From Rhodospirillum sp. (lineage in GTDB: Bacteria; Pseudomonadota; Alphaproteobacteria; Dongiales; Dongiaceae): a DNA stretch of 64,000 nucleotides. Every line of letters starts with the position of its first letter. Within the stretch, counting starts at the first letter, position 1. Shown here in pieces: positions 6,706 to 15,178 of the stretch. The position numbers were made by a program, and so were the translations under genes. The notes beneath the pieces are model-generated. The model worked only from the letters and a program-made list of their open reading frames with translations, was not told the DNA's origin and ran no database searches. The DNA lies in the NCBI GenBank assembly GCA_013822765.1, contig PNKY01000017.1, positions 36,078 to 100,077 on the forward strand, in the 5' to 3' direction.

Positions 6706-8256
6706 ATGACAGATCGGCTATTGAAACCCAGCGACGGGGTGCGCTGGCGGTGGGACGGGTTCCTACCGAAGAGCTACTTGTTCTCGATCGAGCCGGTCGC
6801 GCGCAAGCCGGCGAACCTTCGGGAAATATCGCTGCCATGCGGCCAACTCTTCGTATCGCCGGACTATGCCTGCTGTGTCCAGCGCAGCGGATCCTCTTTC
6901 ATTGCGGCGATCGGCTATTGCATCGACCTGGAGCATCCGGGCAGCAACGAGGCGGACATCGTGTCGTCGCTGTTGCATTGCGCAATGCGCCATGGCGTCG
7001 ATGAGATGTTTAGCCATACCGACGATCTGTTCGGGAGGTTTGCAGCGATCTGCCACATCGGCGGTGACTGGCGGGTGTTCGCGGATGCATGTGCGACGCG
7101 CACCATCTACTTCGCCGAAGATCATCCAGCAATTGCTTCACACTCGACGATCCTGGGAGAGCTGGTTGGCGCGGCGCCCCGGATGGAGATATTCCAGCAC
7201 TATTGGTGCGCGCTGCCCGGGAATGCCTCGCCATGCGCCGGCGTCCGGGTCTTGCCGGCTAACTTCGCGCTGGATCTCGCGACGCGAAAGCTCCACCGGT
7301 TCTGGCCTCGATCGCCACGCCGACAGCGGTCGGTCTCCGACGTGATTGAAGAAGCGGACGCAATACTGGACAGGACGGCGAGCGCGACGGCGGCGCGCTG
7401 GAAGCCGGCGATATCCTTGACTGCAGGCCTGGACAGCCGCCTCAGCCTCAGTGTGTTTTGCGGCGCTCATGACCTCGTTGCCTTCACCTATCATCGCGAC
7501 CCACAGGACACCACGGATGTCGAGATTGCCCATCGCTTGTGCCAGCGCCTCGGAATTCCGCACCGCCAATTGCCGCTGGTTGCAAGGAACCGGGCGGAAG
7601 GCGCCTATCGGCTGATCGAAGCGATTCCCGACTGCACGTTCGACAAGCAGGTCGCGCCGATCTACCTGAGCGCCTTTCCAGAAAGCAATGACGCCGTCAT
7701 TCACGTTCGATCGAGTCTGGCGGAGATCGGGCGTGCTTTCTGGCGCTACCATCCAGGAATGCCGACCACGATTGAGCCGTCAAATTGGGTTCACGTCTCG
7801 TTGGCGAAATCGACCGCCAACATGCCGAAGCGAGCGGAAGCGTCGGCTTACCTGCGCGAGGAAATGCAGCGATTCTTTGCGACGGTCGGCTACGATTCAG
7901 TCGATCGGCAATCGCCGGAGATCATGGGATATGACGTTTGGGATCTGGCTTACATGGAGCATCGGATGTCTACCTGGCATGCGCAGGCGCTATCGGGATC
8001 GGACATGGCCTTTGACACCAGCATCCTATTCAACTCCCGCCGTCTTCTCGACCTCATGATGTCGGTCCCCTTGCAGGACCGGAGGAAGGCAACGTTGTTC
8101 CGCCGGATCATCGCGCGGCGCTGCCCGCAGATCGCCGACGTCCCCATCAATCCCCGGCCTCGGCGAACGTTCGGCCAGTTGGCGGCTGCCGGCTATCGCC
8201 AGTTCAAGCGCCGGGCGGGATTTGTCAGAGCAATCGAGACCGGGTTCAAGCACTGA
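6706..8256 (+). CDS. Asparagine-synthase-like ATP-dependent ligase without glutaminase cysteine
   Basis: 516 residues from ATG 6706 (ATG 6673 and TTG 6646 are possible). The second half has the PP-loop of the asparagine synthase family, SLTAGLDSR (about 237-245), which activates a carboxylate with ATP. The first half keeps the outline of the Ntn glutaminase domain (DDLFGRFAAICHIGGDW, later TRTIYF) but lacks the N-terminal catalytic Cys, so it should use free ammonia, an amine or an intramolecular amine. Such proteins close lactams or form amides in peptide and antibiotic pathways. Neighbouring minus-strand PP-loop and DUF6065-SapC genes hint at a shared accessory pathway. Substrate unknown. 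Confidence 0.7.
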   Translation: MTDRLLKPSDGVRWRWDGFLPKSYLFSIEPVARKPANLREISLPCGQLFVSPDYACCVQRSGSSFIAAIGYCIDLEHPGSNEADIVSSLLHCAMRHGVDEMFSHTDDLFGRFAAICHIGGDWRVFADACATRTIYFAEDHPAIASHSTILGELVGAAPRMEIFQHYWCALPGNASPCAGVRVLPANFALDLATRKLHRFWPRSPRRQRSVSDVIEEADAILDRTASATAARWKPAISLTAGLDSRLSLSVFCGAHDLVAFTYHRDPQDTTDVEIAHRLCQRLGIPHRQLPLVARNRAEGAYRLIEAIPDCTFDKQVAPIYLSAFPESNDAVIHVRSSLAEIGRAFWRYHPGMPTTIEPSNWVHVSLAKSTANMPKRAEASAYLREEMQRFFATVGYDSVDRQSPEIMGYDVWDLAYMEHRMSTWHAQALSGSDMAFDTSILFNSRRLLDLMMSVPLQDRRKATLFRRIIARRCPQIADVPINPRPRRTFGQLAAAGYRQFKRRAGFVRAIETGFKH

Positions 8257-8476
8257 GCCCCGATCTGTCGAGGCGCTCCACAAGTGCCGCGCCAGCCCTA
8301 TGCGGCCGAGACCGCGGGCGCATCCCGCCATTGCAGACCATTCCGGATTACATGGACTATCCCGCTCACCACACGCCATCGGCAGGTCCTCCTGCCGCGC
8401 TTGAATCACGGTGTCACATCAGATGGAATTAGAGTTTGCAAAAGGCCGATGGTTTTGGCCAAGGAGGAGTTTCACG

Positions 8477-9130
8477 ATGACCATCACCATTACCGCCTTT
8501 GAGCGGTCGCCCGATGGCGGCAAGGGACTGGCGCGTGATACGCGCGTTCGCTGGGCGCTGGAGGAAGTGGGCCAACCTTACGAGGTTCGTCTTGTTTCGT
8601 TCAGGGCGTTGAAGGAACCCGGACATCTGGCGCTTCATCCTTTTGGGCAGATTCCGACCTACGAACAAGGCGATCTCGGCTTGTTCGAGACAGGGGCGAT
8701 CGTGTTCCATATCGCGGAGCGCCATGCGGGCCTGTTGCCAGACGATGCGAATGCCCGGGCGCGCGCGATCACCTGGATGTTCGCCGCGCTCAGCACGGTG
8801 GAGCCGCCGATCCTCGAACTCGGAACCGCCAAGCTCCTGGAGCGCGACAAGACCTGGTATGAGGAGCGCCTGCCTCTGGTCGAGGATCGCGTCCGTGACC
8901 GGCTGGGCCAGCTTTCCGGTCGCCTGGGCGATGCCGATTGGCTCGATGGTGCGTTCAGCGCGGGCGACCTGATGATGGTATCGGTGCTGCTCCGGCTGAA
9001 ATCATCGGGCATTCTGGATGAATATCCGAACCTGGCCGCTTATGTCGCCCGCGGCGAAGCGCGTCCCGCCTACAAGCGGGCTTTCGACGCTCAATTGGCG
9101 GTCAACACGAGCAAACCACCGACCGGCTGA
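8477..9130 (+). CDS. Glutathione S-transferase family protein
   Basis: 217 residues. A thioredoxin-like N-terminal domain (VRWALEEVGQPYEVRLV, FGQIPTYEQGDLGLFETGAI) is followed by an all-helical C-terminal domain with the conserved SAGDLMMVSVL. The QIPTYEQ and ETGAI segments form the glutathione site. ATG 8477 is chosen because AAGGAGGAG lies 8 bases upstream, so the earlier in-frame ATG at 8411 is rejected. It is probably a cytoplasmic detoxification or isomerisation enzyme; it stands alone between two accessory genes, with about 220 bases of spacer before it. Confidence 0.88.
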   Translation: MTITITAFERSPDGGKGLARDTRVRWALEEVGQPYEVRLVSFRALKEPGHLALHPFGQIPTYEQGDLGLFETGAIVFHIAERHAGLLPDDANARARAITWMFAALSTVEPPILELGTAKLLERDKTWYEERLPLVEDRVRDRLGQLSGRLGDADWLDGAFSAGDLMMVSVLLRLKSSGILDEYPNLAAYVARGEARPAYKRAFDAQLAVNTSKPPTG

Positions 9131-9502
9131 TTGAGGTCCGGCTCGAAGTCGTCATCTGCGCTTTTTGTTCAGTTTATGGGTCCTGATCCTAGCTTGCCGA
9201 TAGATCGCTGGTGGCGATTCCCGCGGCCGATAGCTCGGCGGGCGCATCACCCGGCATGGATGTGAATCGCTCCATCCCGATATCGCCATCGAGCGACTTG
9301 CCCGAATGGCCATCCCACCGCAACGGCGACGAGGACGCTGATGTGACGCGAGATGAGAACAGGTCAAAGATGAACATGGAATGGACTCGCTCTTGGACAC
9401 GCAGACGTATAACCCGGCACGCCACGAGCGGTTCCATGGTGCAGATGTCGGCGGCCAGGCCAACCGCGAGGCAAGGCAAGCGGCCCGGAAGCGCAGGGGC
9501 GA
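9131..9502. other. Convergent intergenic region, nothing assigned
   Basis: 372 bases between the GST gene and the 3' end of the minus-strand PP-loop gene. Frames on both strands stay open across part of it, but none has a ribosome site, a domain-like composition or a known motif. No strong terminator hairpin with a T run was found. Confidence 0.4.
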
Positions 9503-10729
9503 CTAGGTGTTTCCGCCCACCCTTGACGGCGCGCGGCGCGATGCTTTCGCCGACCTGCCGGTCTTGCGTCGCAGGAAGCGGAGCAGTTTCGCACCGAGGC
9601 CCCGCCGTTCTTGCTTGCCTCCGGCTTTGTCAGGTCCTCGCTTCACCATCGCGTAGACGACGTCCGCGTTCGGCAGCTGCGCCAGTCTGCCGGTGCGCTT
9701 CGCGCAGCTGATGATGTCCAGGAGAAAGGCCGCCTGGTACCGCTTCGTCAGGTCGAAGTGGCGAAACCAGTTTGGTGGAATGGACCGCTCCGCAAAGATC
9801 TCCGGCACCGATCCCGTCGCCACGAAGAACATCACCTTGGTCCGCATGCATTTCTGGCAGCGTCCGCAATTGCTGGGCCGCCAGCGGTAGTTGCTGCAGA
9901 ACGAGACCGACTGTAGAGCTTCGCTCGAAGTCAGCAGCGTCGCCATCTTCTCGGTCCGGCTCAGATTGCCTTCGAGCGTCGTGAGCCGCGTATACCCATC
10001 GTCGAAGTAGATATTGGTTGCGCCGTTCGAGCCCCAGGGGTGCGCGATGAATTGCTGATCGAGGCGGTAGTCCGCCGCGATCAGGATCTCGCCATACTCC
10101 TCACTGAACAGGAACCCGGAGCCGGCGAGCACGAAGATGTGGCTGAAGTGGCCCCACTTGTTGACCCGGCGCGTGCGATAGGATGCGTGGGCGTCGGTGC
10201 TGAGGAAGATGTGACCGTCGCCGACCAGCCGCGAGAACGGGGCGATCTTGTCCTTGAAGGCCTCGAATTTCTCCTTGTCCTCGAGCCGGTAGTCCATGCC
10301 GTGCAGCGTCAGCAGGCTTTGCGTCTGGCCAGCGCGGTGTCGGGTGAGGAGCGCGTGGGTGCTGTCGATTCCGCCCGAGTAGCAGCACAGGCTGCGCCTG
10401 CGATGGCCGTCCGCCGCGCGCCTGGGCGATACAGTGTCGAACGACACGTTCACCGCGGTGAAGTGGTGGGGCAGCCACGTTTCCCAGATTTCGGATATGC
10501 GCCTGGCGTTCCTGATCGTCTCCTCCGAGCCCTCGCCCTCGATTCGCAGGTCGCGGCCGGTCCGCATCGCAATGGGCAGGAAATACCAGGCCGCGAAGTC
10601 GTTCCGCACCTCGTTGATGCAATCGACGCCATCGATCCACACCTGGATCACGTCCTCCGGGCTGACCAGCCGGATCGATTGCGGCGACCTTTGCACGCTG
10701 ACGCGAATGGAATCTGTCGGAGCCGGCAT
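9503..10729 (-). CDS. QueC-like PP-loop ATPase with zinc-type Cys motif
   Basis: 408 residues. The P-loop SGGIDS (118-123) and a four-cysteine motif, C278-x9-C288-x2-C291-x2-C294 (ending NCGRCQKC), match the ATP-pyrophosphatase plan of QueC, which adenylates a carboxylate and converts it to amide or nitrile. It is far longer than QueC (about 230 residues), with an extra N-terminal domain of about 110 residues and a basic C-terminal tail. It starts 9 bases after the DUF6065-SapC gene, so the two form an operon. No queuosine genes are near, so a role in natural-product or glycan tailoring is more likely. Exact substrate unknown. Confidence 0.65.
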   Translation of the reverse strand: MPAPTDSIRVSVQRSPQSIRLVSPEDVIQVWIDGVDCINEVRNDFAAWYFLPIAMRTGRDLRIEGEGSEETIRNARRISEIWETWLPHHFTAVNVSFDTVSPRRAADGHRRRSLCCYSGGIDSTHALLTRHRAGQTQSLLTLHGMDYRLEDKEKFEAFKDKIAPFSRLVGDGHIFLSTDAHASYRTRRVNKWGHFSHIFVLAGSGFLFSEEYGEILIAADYRLDQQFIAHPWGSNGATNIYFDDGYTRLTTLEGNLSRTEKMATLLTSSEALQSVSFCSNYRWRPSNCGRCQKCMRTKVMFFVATGSVPEIFAERSIPPNWFRHFDLTKRYQAAFLLDIISCAKRTGRLAQLPNADVVYAMVKRGPDKAGGKQERRGLGAKLLRFLRRKTGRSAKASRRAPSRVGGNT

Positions 10730-10738
10730 TTCGCGGGC

Positions 10739-12256
10739 CTAGAGCGGCGCTGCGAGATGCGGTTGGACGAGCGTGGCGGACTTATCATCCTCGTAAGCCA
10801 GGAGCCGCTCCCAGTTGCCTGCCGACGCGACATGCGCCTCCAGGGCCGCAAGCCAGCCATTGGCGTGCCACTCCCCGCGCAAGTTCTCCGGAATGGCGCG
10901 CAGGCGCTCCGGGTCGACCACGCGGAGGTCGCGGATGACGCTGCGCACCGCCAGCCGCGGCGGCGCGACATTGCGCGCCGGCATCAGGAGATCTTCGAAC
11001 GCGGGATGGCGGCACAGCGCCTCGGTCCTCTGGAATTCGGCGGCGACCTGGGCCGCGAATTGCAGGCGCTCCCGGCCGAGTGCGGTCATTTCACCGCTCT
11101 CGAACAGCTTGTCCGGCGCGGCCTGGTCGAGCAACTCCGTATTCTCTTCGACGGCGAGGGTCAGAACGTCGGGCTTGCCGGCATCGGCGACGACGAGGAA
11201 GGGAAAGCGCCGAACGATGGCGGGGATGTAGTGGCCGAACCGCCAGGCGCCCGCCGTGTTGACCTGGAGATTGAGGCCTGGCAGGCCGCCGACGACGCAA
11301 ACCGGTCGCGGCGGATTGTGCCCCGCAAAAGCCAAGGGATAGTTGGCGGATGCGCTGGCGCATTCGACGGCGGCCAGCGAGATCAGCGGCGTGCTGGCCG
11401 CGAATGAGCAGTCGAGCGTGCGCAGCCCCAGCGGGCCATGCTTGGCCCGCGACAGCGGCACGACCTTGCGGTGGAACTCCGGCAGGGCGTCGACGCGTAC
11501 CACGGGCGCGGCTACGGCCCGGGTCCGGTTGTCCGTGAACTCGGGAAGCCGGAGCTTCGCCTGATGATCCGAGATCCCCGACTTGTCTTGCATGGTCAGG
11601 CCGCGGTAGTAGCGCTTCTGCCACCGCGTCTTGGATTCGGATGTGTCCTTGACCATCAGACGGTCGGTGAAATCCCGGCGCTCCAGGCTCCATTGCTCAT
11701 ACTCGGCCTTGAGCGCAGGCTCACTCGCCAGGCTCCTGATCTCGGCCTTGGCGGTCTCCAGCACGCCGCGCTGCACCGGGAACACGAAGCAGAATGGCTC
11801 GCCTTCCTCGAAGCTGATCCAGTGGTCGGCCCGGGTGAAGCGCCAGTTCATCGTGAAGGAATAAGGCGACCAGTCGGTTTCGATCACGCCGCTCAAGGGA
11901 TAGATGCCGTCCTTCGGCTGGTTCGGCGATCCGCCGATGAACAGGTTCCAGCCGGGCTCGGTGCGGAACAGCCCATGCACGTGAAAGGTCAGGACGCCGT
12001 GGCCGAAGATGCTGGTCGGCCGCGCATGCAGGCCGGCGGAGCAGCGGATGTCGATGGCCTGCGATCCGCTGCCGCCGTCCCAGCGCGCGCTGAAGGCGCA
12101 AGGCGAGAGGAACTCCCAGCCATGGGCATTCGCAATGTTGAGCGGGAGACAACGGTAGGCGAACGCGTCGCTGGTCTCGTCCATCCAGGACCGTGTCGCC
12201 GGCGCCGCGCGCAGCGGAGCGCCGCTTTCCCCGATCGCGTAGAAGGTCAGCTTCAC
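10739..12256 (-). CDS. DUF6065-SapC fusion protein
   Basis: 505 residues. The N-terminal 245 or so follow the DUF6065 pattern (NAHGWEFLSP, FGHGVLTFHVHGLFRTEPGW, PLSGVIETDWSPYSFTMNW, then RWQKRYYRG). The C-terminal 235 follow the SapC family (CSFAASTPLISLAAVEC, NYPLAFAG, YIPAIVRRFPF, LFESGEMTALG). Neither family has a settled biochemical role. The start is GTG 12256, not the upstream TTG, because GGAGGGG (12258-12264 on this strand) lies just before it. That GTG overlaps a 28-codon frame by GTGA. I know the two families mainly as separate proteins, so the joined form in an operon with a PP-loop ATPase is notable. Confidence 0.7.
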   Translation of the reverse strand: MKLTFYAIGESGAPLRAAPATRSWMDETSDAFAYRCLPLNIANAHGWEFLSPCAFSARWDGGSGSQAIDIRCSAGLHARPTSIFGHGVLTFHVHGLFRTEPGWNLFIGGSPNQPKDGIYPLSGVIETDWSPYSFTMNWRFTRADHWISFEEGEPFCFVFPVQRGVLETAKAEIRSLASEPALKAEYEQWSLERRDFTDRLMVKDTSESKTRWQKRYYRGLTMQDKSGISDHQAKLRLPEFTDNRTRAVAAPVVRVDALPEFHRKVVPLSRAKHGPLGLRTLDCSFAASTPLISLAAVECASASANYPLAFAGHNPPRPVCVVGGLPGLNLQVNTAGAWRFGHYIPAIVRRFPFLVVADAGKPDVLTLAVEENTELLDQAAPDKLFESGEMTALGRERLQFAAQVAAEFQRTEALCRHPAFEDLLMPARNVAPPRLAVRSVIRDLRVVDPERLRAIPENLRGEWHANGWLAALEAHVASAGNWERLLAYEDDKSATLVQPHLAAPL

Positions 12257-12339
12257 CGGCCCCTCCAATGCATCTGCGGCGCCGGCGCGATCCAGGCGAC
12301 GAAGGCGGCGGCCAGGGCCGGCCTCATTGCGTTCCCCAT
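12253..12339 (-). CDS. Short leader-like ORF coupled to the DUF6065-SapC gene
   Basis: A 28-codon frame, ATG 12339 to TGA 12253, reading MGNAMRPALAAAF and ending QMHWRGR. Its stop overlaps the GTG start of the fusion gene in a GTGA junction. An AAGG lies almost directly before the ATG, which is too close to be ideal. It could be a leader that couples translation, a tiny peptide substrate for the modification genes downstream, or chance. Nothing else is assigned in 12340-12467. Confidence 0.25.
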   Translation of the reverse strand: MGNAMRPALAAAFVAWIAPAPQMHWRGR

Positions 12340-12467
12340 GCCTTCAGCATCCGCCGCTCATAGTTGCCCCCGAACCGCCGCGCAGGGTGCCCTTGGCGGA
12401 AGCAACCGTCAATGTGTATCGCCCAGTATCAACGCGTGCACCTCGCACACCATTCGCCACTCGCTGG

Positions 12468-13577
12468 TCAGCGAAACCGAGATGGCGAAAGCGGCTCCGG
12501 CGCGATTCCATCGCGCGTCAAATCGGCCGGCACATCGCGGCCGGCGACCAGCGCCGCCGCCAGCCTTGACAGCGCCGGCGACGTCTGGATGCCATAGCCG
12601 CCCTGCCCCGCCAGCCAGAAGAACCCGTGCGCGTCGGGATCGAAGCCGACCACCGGCAAGCCGTCCGGCGCAAAGGTGCGCAAGCCGCCCCAGGTGCGCT
12701 CGAGCCGCTGCACCTGCATGTCCACCAACTGCTCAAGGCCGGCCGCGGCCTCTGCCAGCCGGAGATCGTCGGCCCAAGCGTCGTGCGGCTCGACCGGTTC
12801 TTCATCGGCCGGCGAGAGCATCAGCTTGCCGCCCATCGGCTTGCAGTAGAAGCTGACGTCGACCGGAGATATCTCGGGCCAATCTCCGACTGCGGCGCCG
12901 ACCGGTCCCGAGATGACCGCGGCGCTGCGCCGTTTCGGCTGCAATCCGACCGGCACGATGCCGCACGATGCAGCCACCCGGTCGCTCCACGCGCCCGCAG
13001 CCAGCACCACGGTCGGCGCTTCGCATCCCTCGCTGCCTGCATCAAGGCGCCAGGTTCCACCGACGCGCTTGCCGGCATGGACGGGTGCGTCGACCACCAG
13101 CTCGCCCTTCATGCGGCGGAGCGCTCGTAGCCGCCCGCCGTGCAAGGCATCGACATCGACGTCCTGTGCGTCGCCGTCCCATAAGATCGCAATGGTCCCG
13201 TCAAGCTTCAGCAGCGGCAGCTTCGCGCGCGCAAACGAAGCGTCGACTTCGGCGAAGCCATTGCGCTTCGCATCGGCCGCCAGCATTTCCTGCCCGTCAT
13301 AGGCGAACATCAGGACGCCGCGCGGAGAAAGCAGCGGTACGTCCGTGAAGCCATCCGGAGGCGTCGCAAAAAAGGGAAAGCTGGCGCGGGTCAGCGCTCG
13401 TACGATCGCCACGCCTTCGCTTGGCTCGTACATCGCAGCGGAGCGGCCGGTGGTGTGATAGCCGGGCTGGCTTTCCATCTCCAGCAGCAGGACTCGTGCG
13501 CCGTCGGCGGCGATCTCGGCCGCCGCGGAAGCGCCCGCGATGCCGCCGCCGATCACGATCACGTCCGCCGTCTTCAT
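12468..13577 (-). CDS. FAD-dependent oxidoreductase, DAO (D-amino-acid oxidase) family
   Basis: 369 residues. The N terminus has the dinucleotide-binding motif IVIGGGIAGASAA and the FAD-ribose contact LLLEMESQPG, and near the end GLPVVGFDPDAHGFFWLAGQ followed by GIQTSPALS, the order typical of glycine oxidase, sarcosine oxidase and D-amino acid dehydrogenase relatives. No membrane segment. GGGGAG precedes ATG 13577. It probably oxidises an amino or imino acid in the cytoplasm. It stands alone, divergent from the globin gene, so the substrate cannot be inferred. Confidence 0.85.
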   Translation of the reverse strand: MKTADVIVIGGGIAGASAAAEIAADGARVLLLEMESQPGYHTTGRSAAMYEPSEGVAIVRALTRASFPFFATPPDGFTDVPLLSPRGVLMFAYDGQEMLAADAKRNGFAEVDASFARAKLPLLKLDGTIAILWDGDAQDVDVDALHGGRLRALRRMKGELVVDAPVHAGKRVGGTWRLDAGSEGCEAPTVVLAAGAWSDRVAASCGIVPVGLQPKRRSAAVISGPVGAAVGDWPEISPVDVSFYCKPMGGKLMLSPADEEPVEPHDAWADDLRLAEAAAGLEQLVDMQVQRLERTWGGLRTFAPDGLPVVGFDPDAHGFFWLAGQGGYGIQTSPALSRLAAALVAGRDVPADLTRDGIAPEPLSPSRFR

Positions 13578-13709
13578 GTGTCGCTCCCCAAAAGCCCCTA
13601 TGCCGCCTCCTGTATATCCGGCGCCGCCGCCTCAACTCAACAATTCGGGATGGTACGTGCGGCACGCCGTCACCTTGCCACGGCGCGCGCGGAACCATAT
13701 CTCAGGAGG

Positions 13710-14159
13710 ATGCAGAGAGAGCCCCTCCCGCAATACGCCTCCGACGACCAGATCGAGACCCTGGTCGCGACCTTCTATGCGCGTATTAGGCGGGACGAGG
13801 TGCTCGGCCCCATTTTCCTGGCCGTCATCGGCGAGGATTGGACGGCGCATCTCAAGACCATGTGCGATTTCTGGTCGTCGGTGATGAATACCACCGGCCG
13901 CTACAAGGGCAAGCCGATCCCGGCGCACGTCAAGCTGCCCGGCATCGAGCCGCGGCATTTCGAGCATTGGCTGCAGCTGTTCTCGGAGACGGCGCACAGC
14001 CTGTTCGAAGCGGAGCTCGCAGCCCTGTTCCTGCAGCGCGCCGAGCGGATCGCGGAAAGCCTCAAGCTCGGCTTCGCGTTCCACGCCGAGCGCCCGGAGA
14101 TCTGGGGCGGCTTGCCGCGCGTCAGCAGGCCGGCCGGCCCGACGACAGAAACCGGCTGA
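13710..14159 (+). CDS. Group III truncated haemoglobin
   Basis: 149 residues. The core RRDEVLGPIF, DWTAHLKTMCDFWSSVM, then GRYKGKPIPAH and HFEHWLQLF, with AERIAESLKLG near the end, is the group III truncated globin pattern; the haem-ligating His lies in the HFEHW region. Usual size for the family. AGGAGG ends directly at ATG 13710, an unusually short spacing; the frame remains open upstream to 13455, but that part overlaps the FAD gene and lacks globin features. Likely binds O2 or NO in the cytoplasm. Its end overlaps the convergent gene by about 38 bases. Confidence 0.85.
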   Translation: MQREPLPQYASDDQIETLVATFYARIRRDEVLGPIFLAVIGEDWTAHLKTMCDFWSSVMNTTGRYKGKPIPAHVKLPGIEPRHFEHWLQLFSETAHSLFEAELAALFLQRAERIAESLKLGFAFHAERPEIWGGLPRVSRPAGPTTETG

Positions 14160-14460
14160 TCGCATCGCCGACCGCGCGTCTGGGCGCGGGACGCCGCCCA
14201 CGGCATTCCGGATACCGCTCGACGAAGTGCCGGAGCACCAGTTTCAGGGTCAAGGCGCGCGTGCCGTCGCCGGACCGATCGGCCGCCAGCATGTCATCGA
14301 GGATGATGCGCTTGACGCGCAACGCGCCGTCCGGCGCCTGGATCAGGTAGTTGCCGAGCTCGGCAGCGACGATCATCGGCAGATGCTCATGCTCGGCGAT
14401 GGCCGCGATCTCTTCCTCGGTCAGCTCGCACAACGCGACGCAATCATCGAAGGTCAACAT
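14122..14460 (-). CDS. Conserved hypothetical protein
   Basis: 112 residues. The first 80 (MLTFDDCVALCELTEEEIAA, EHEHLPMIVAAELGNYL, ALTLKLVLRHFVERYP) resemble a small helical protein I have seen in many alphaproteobacterial genomes without an assigned function. The last 30 residues are Arg/Pro-rich and overlap the globin gene, so the true end may have drifted. GGGAGGGGAC lies upstream of the ATG. No link to a pathway is visible. Confidence 0.65.
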   Translation of the reverse strand: MLTFDDCVALCELTEEEIAAIAEHEHLPMIVAAELGNYLIQAPDGALRVKRIILDDMLAADRSGDGTRALTLKLVLRHFVERYPECRGRRPAPRRAVGDAISRFLSSGRPAC

Positions 14461-14535
14461 AAGTCCCCTCCCAGCGTCGGCTCATTCTGAGCTCTTTGCC
14501 GGACATCATAGGACCAAGGGCGCGCCAGAGCTAAC

Positions 14536-15171
14536 CTATAATTTTCCTTGCCGCCGGTGGATGATGAAGGTCGCGGCCATCGCCAGGATGGAGCCGAAGC
14601 CGGCCAGGGCCATGTCCTTCTGCGCATCCCACACGTCGCCCTGGGTGCCGAGATAGGCCGTACCCAGCTCCCCGCCCACGATCTCCGCCGCCGCCCATTC
14701 GATGATCTCGTAGACTGCGGAGAATGCCAGGGTGATGGTGATTGGGATGGTGTAGGTCATCCGGCCCTTCAGCATCTGGGCGCGGATATAGACCTCGCGC
14801 ATCGGATAGGACAGCAGCAGGCCGTAGAAGAAATGTTCCAGCCGGTCGAAGTGATTGCGCGAGAAGCCGAACAACTCGGTGATCGTAACGCCGATCAACG
14901 CTTCGGCCCATTTGTCGTACGGCACCTCGGAATAGGTGTAGTGCGACCCGACCTCGTGCACGCACAGAAAGACGAAAATCAGCGTCGCGGAGATCTTCGA
15001 CAGCTCGAGCGACTTGCGCCACCACAGGAAAGCGAGCGCAAAGGCGACGACCAGAAAATTCTCCAGCATCCAGTCGTGCCGGTAGAGCGGGTCGATCGCC
15101 AGCAACACCCAGATGACGGCGAAGACGGCAGCAAGCAGGTCGGTGTAGGCGCGGTTGGACAGTCGCGTCAT
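14536..15171 (-). CDS. DUF2238 (YjdF-like) integral membrane protein
   Basis: 211 residues from ATG 15171, with about six membrane segments and the family motifs HEVGSHYTYSEVPYD and FDRLEHFFYGLLLSYP, plus ITITLAFSAVYEIIEW and LGTQGDVWDAQKDM. The conserved His, Glu and Asp side chains lie in membrane borders and may bind metal or lipid; the family has no firm function. It follows the CocE-type hydrolase gene by 7 bases and is probably the last gene of that operon. Confidence 0.8.
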   Translation of the reverse strand: MTRLSNRAYTDLLAAVFAVIWVLLAIDPLYRHDWMLENFLVVAFALAFLWWRKSLELSKISATLIFVFLCVHEVGSHYTYSEVPYDKWAEALIGVTITELFGFSRNHFDRLEHFFYGLLLSYPMREVYIRAQMLKGRMTYTIPITITLAFSAVYEIIEWAAAEIVGGELGTAYLGTQGDVWDAQKDMALAGFGSILAMAATFIIHRRQGKL

Positions 15172-15178
15172 GCGCCGG

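Noticed and set aside
9211..9711. Plus-strand frame in the gap before the PP-loop gene
   Set aside because: It is Arg/Ser/Pro-rich and runs into the antisense of the PP-loop gene; no Shine-Dalgarno site.
11438..12856. Plus-strand frames opposite the DUF6065-SapC and FAD genes
   Set aside because: They span the intergenic gap and run antisense to two well-supported genes; no domain is seen.
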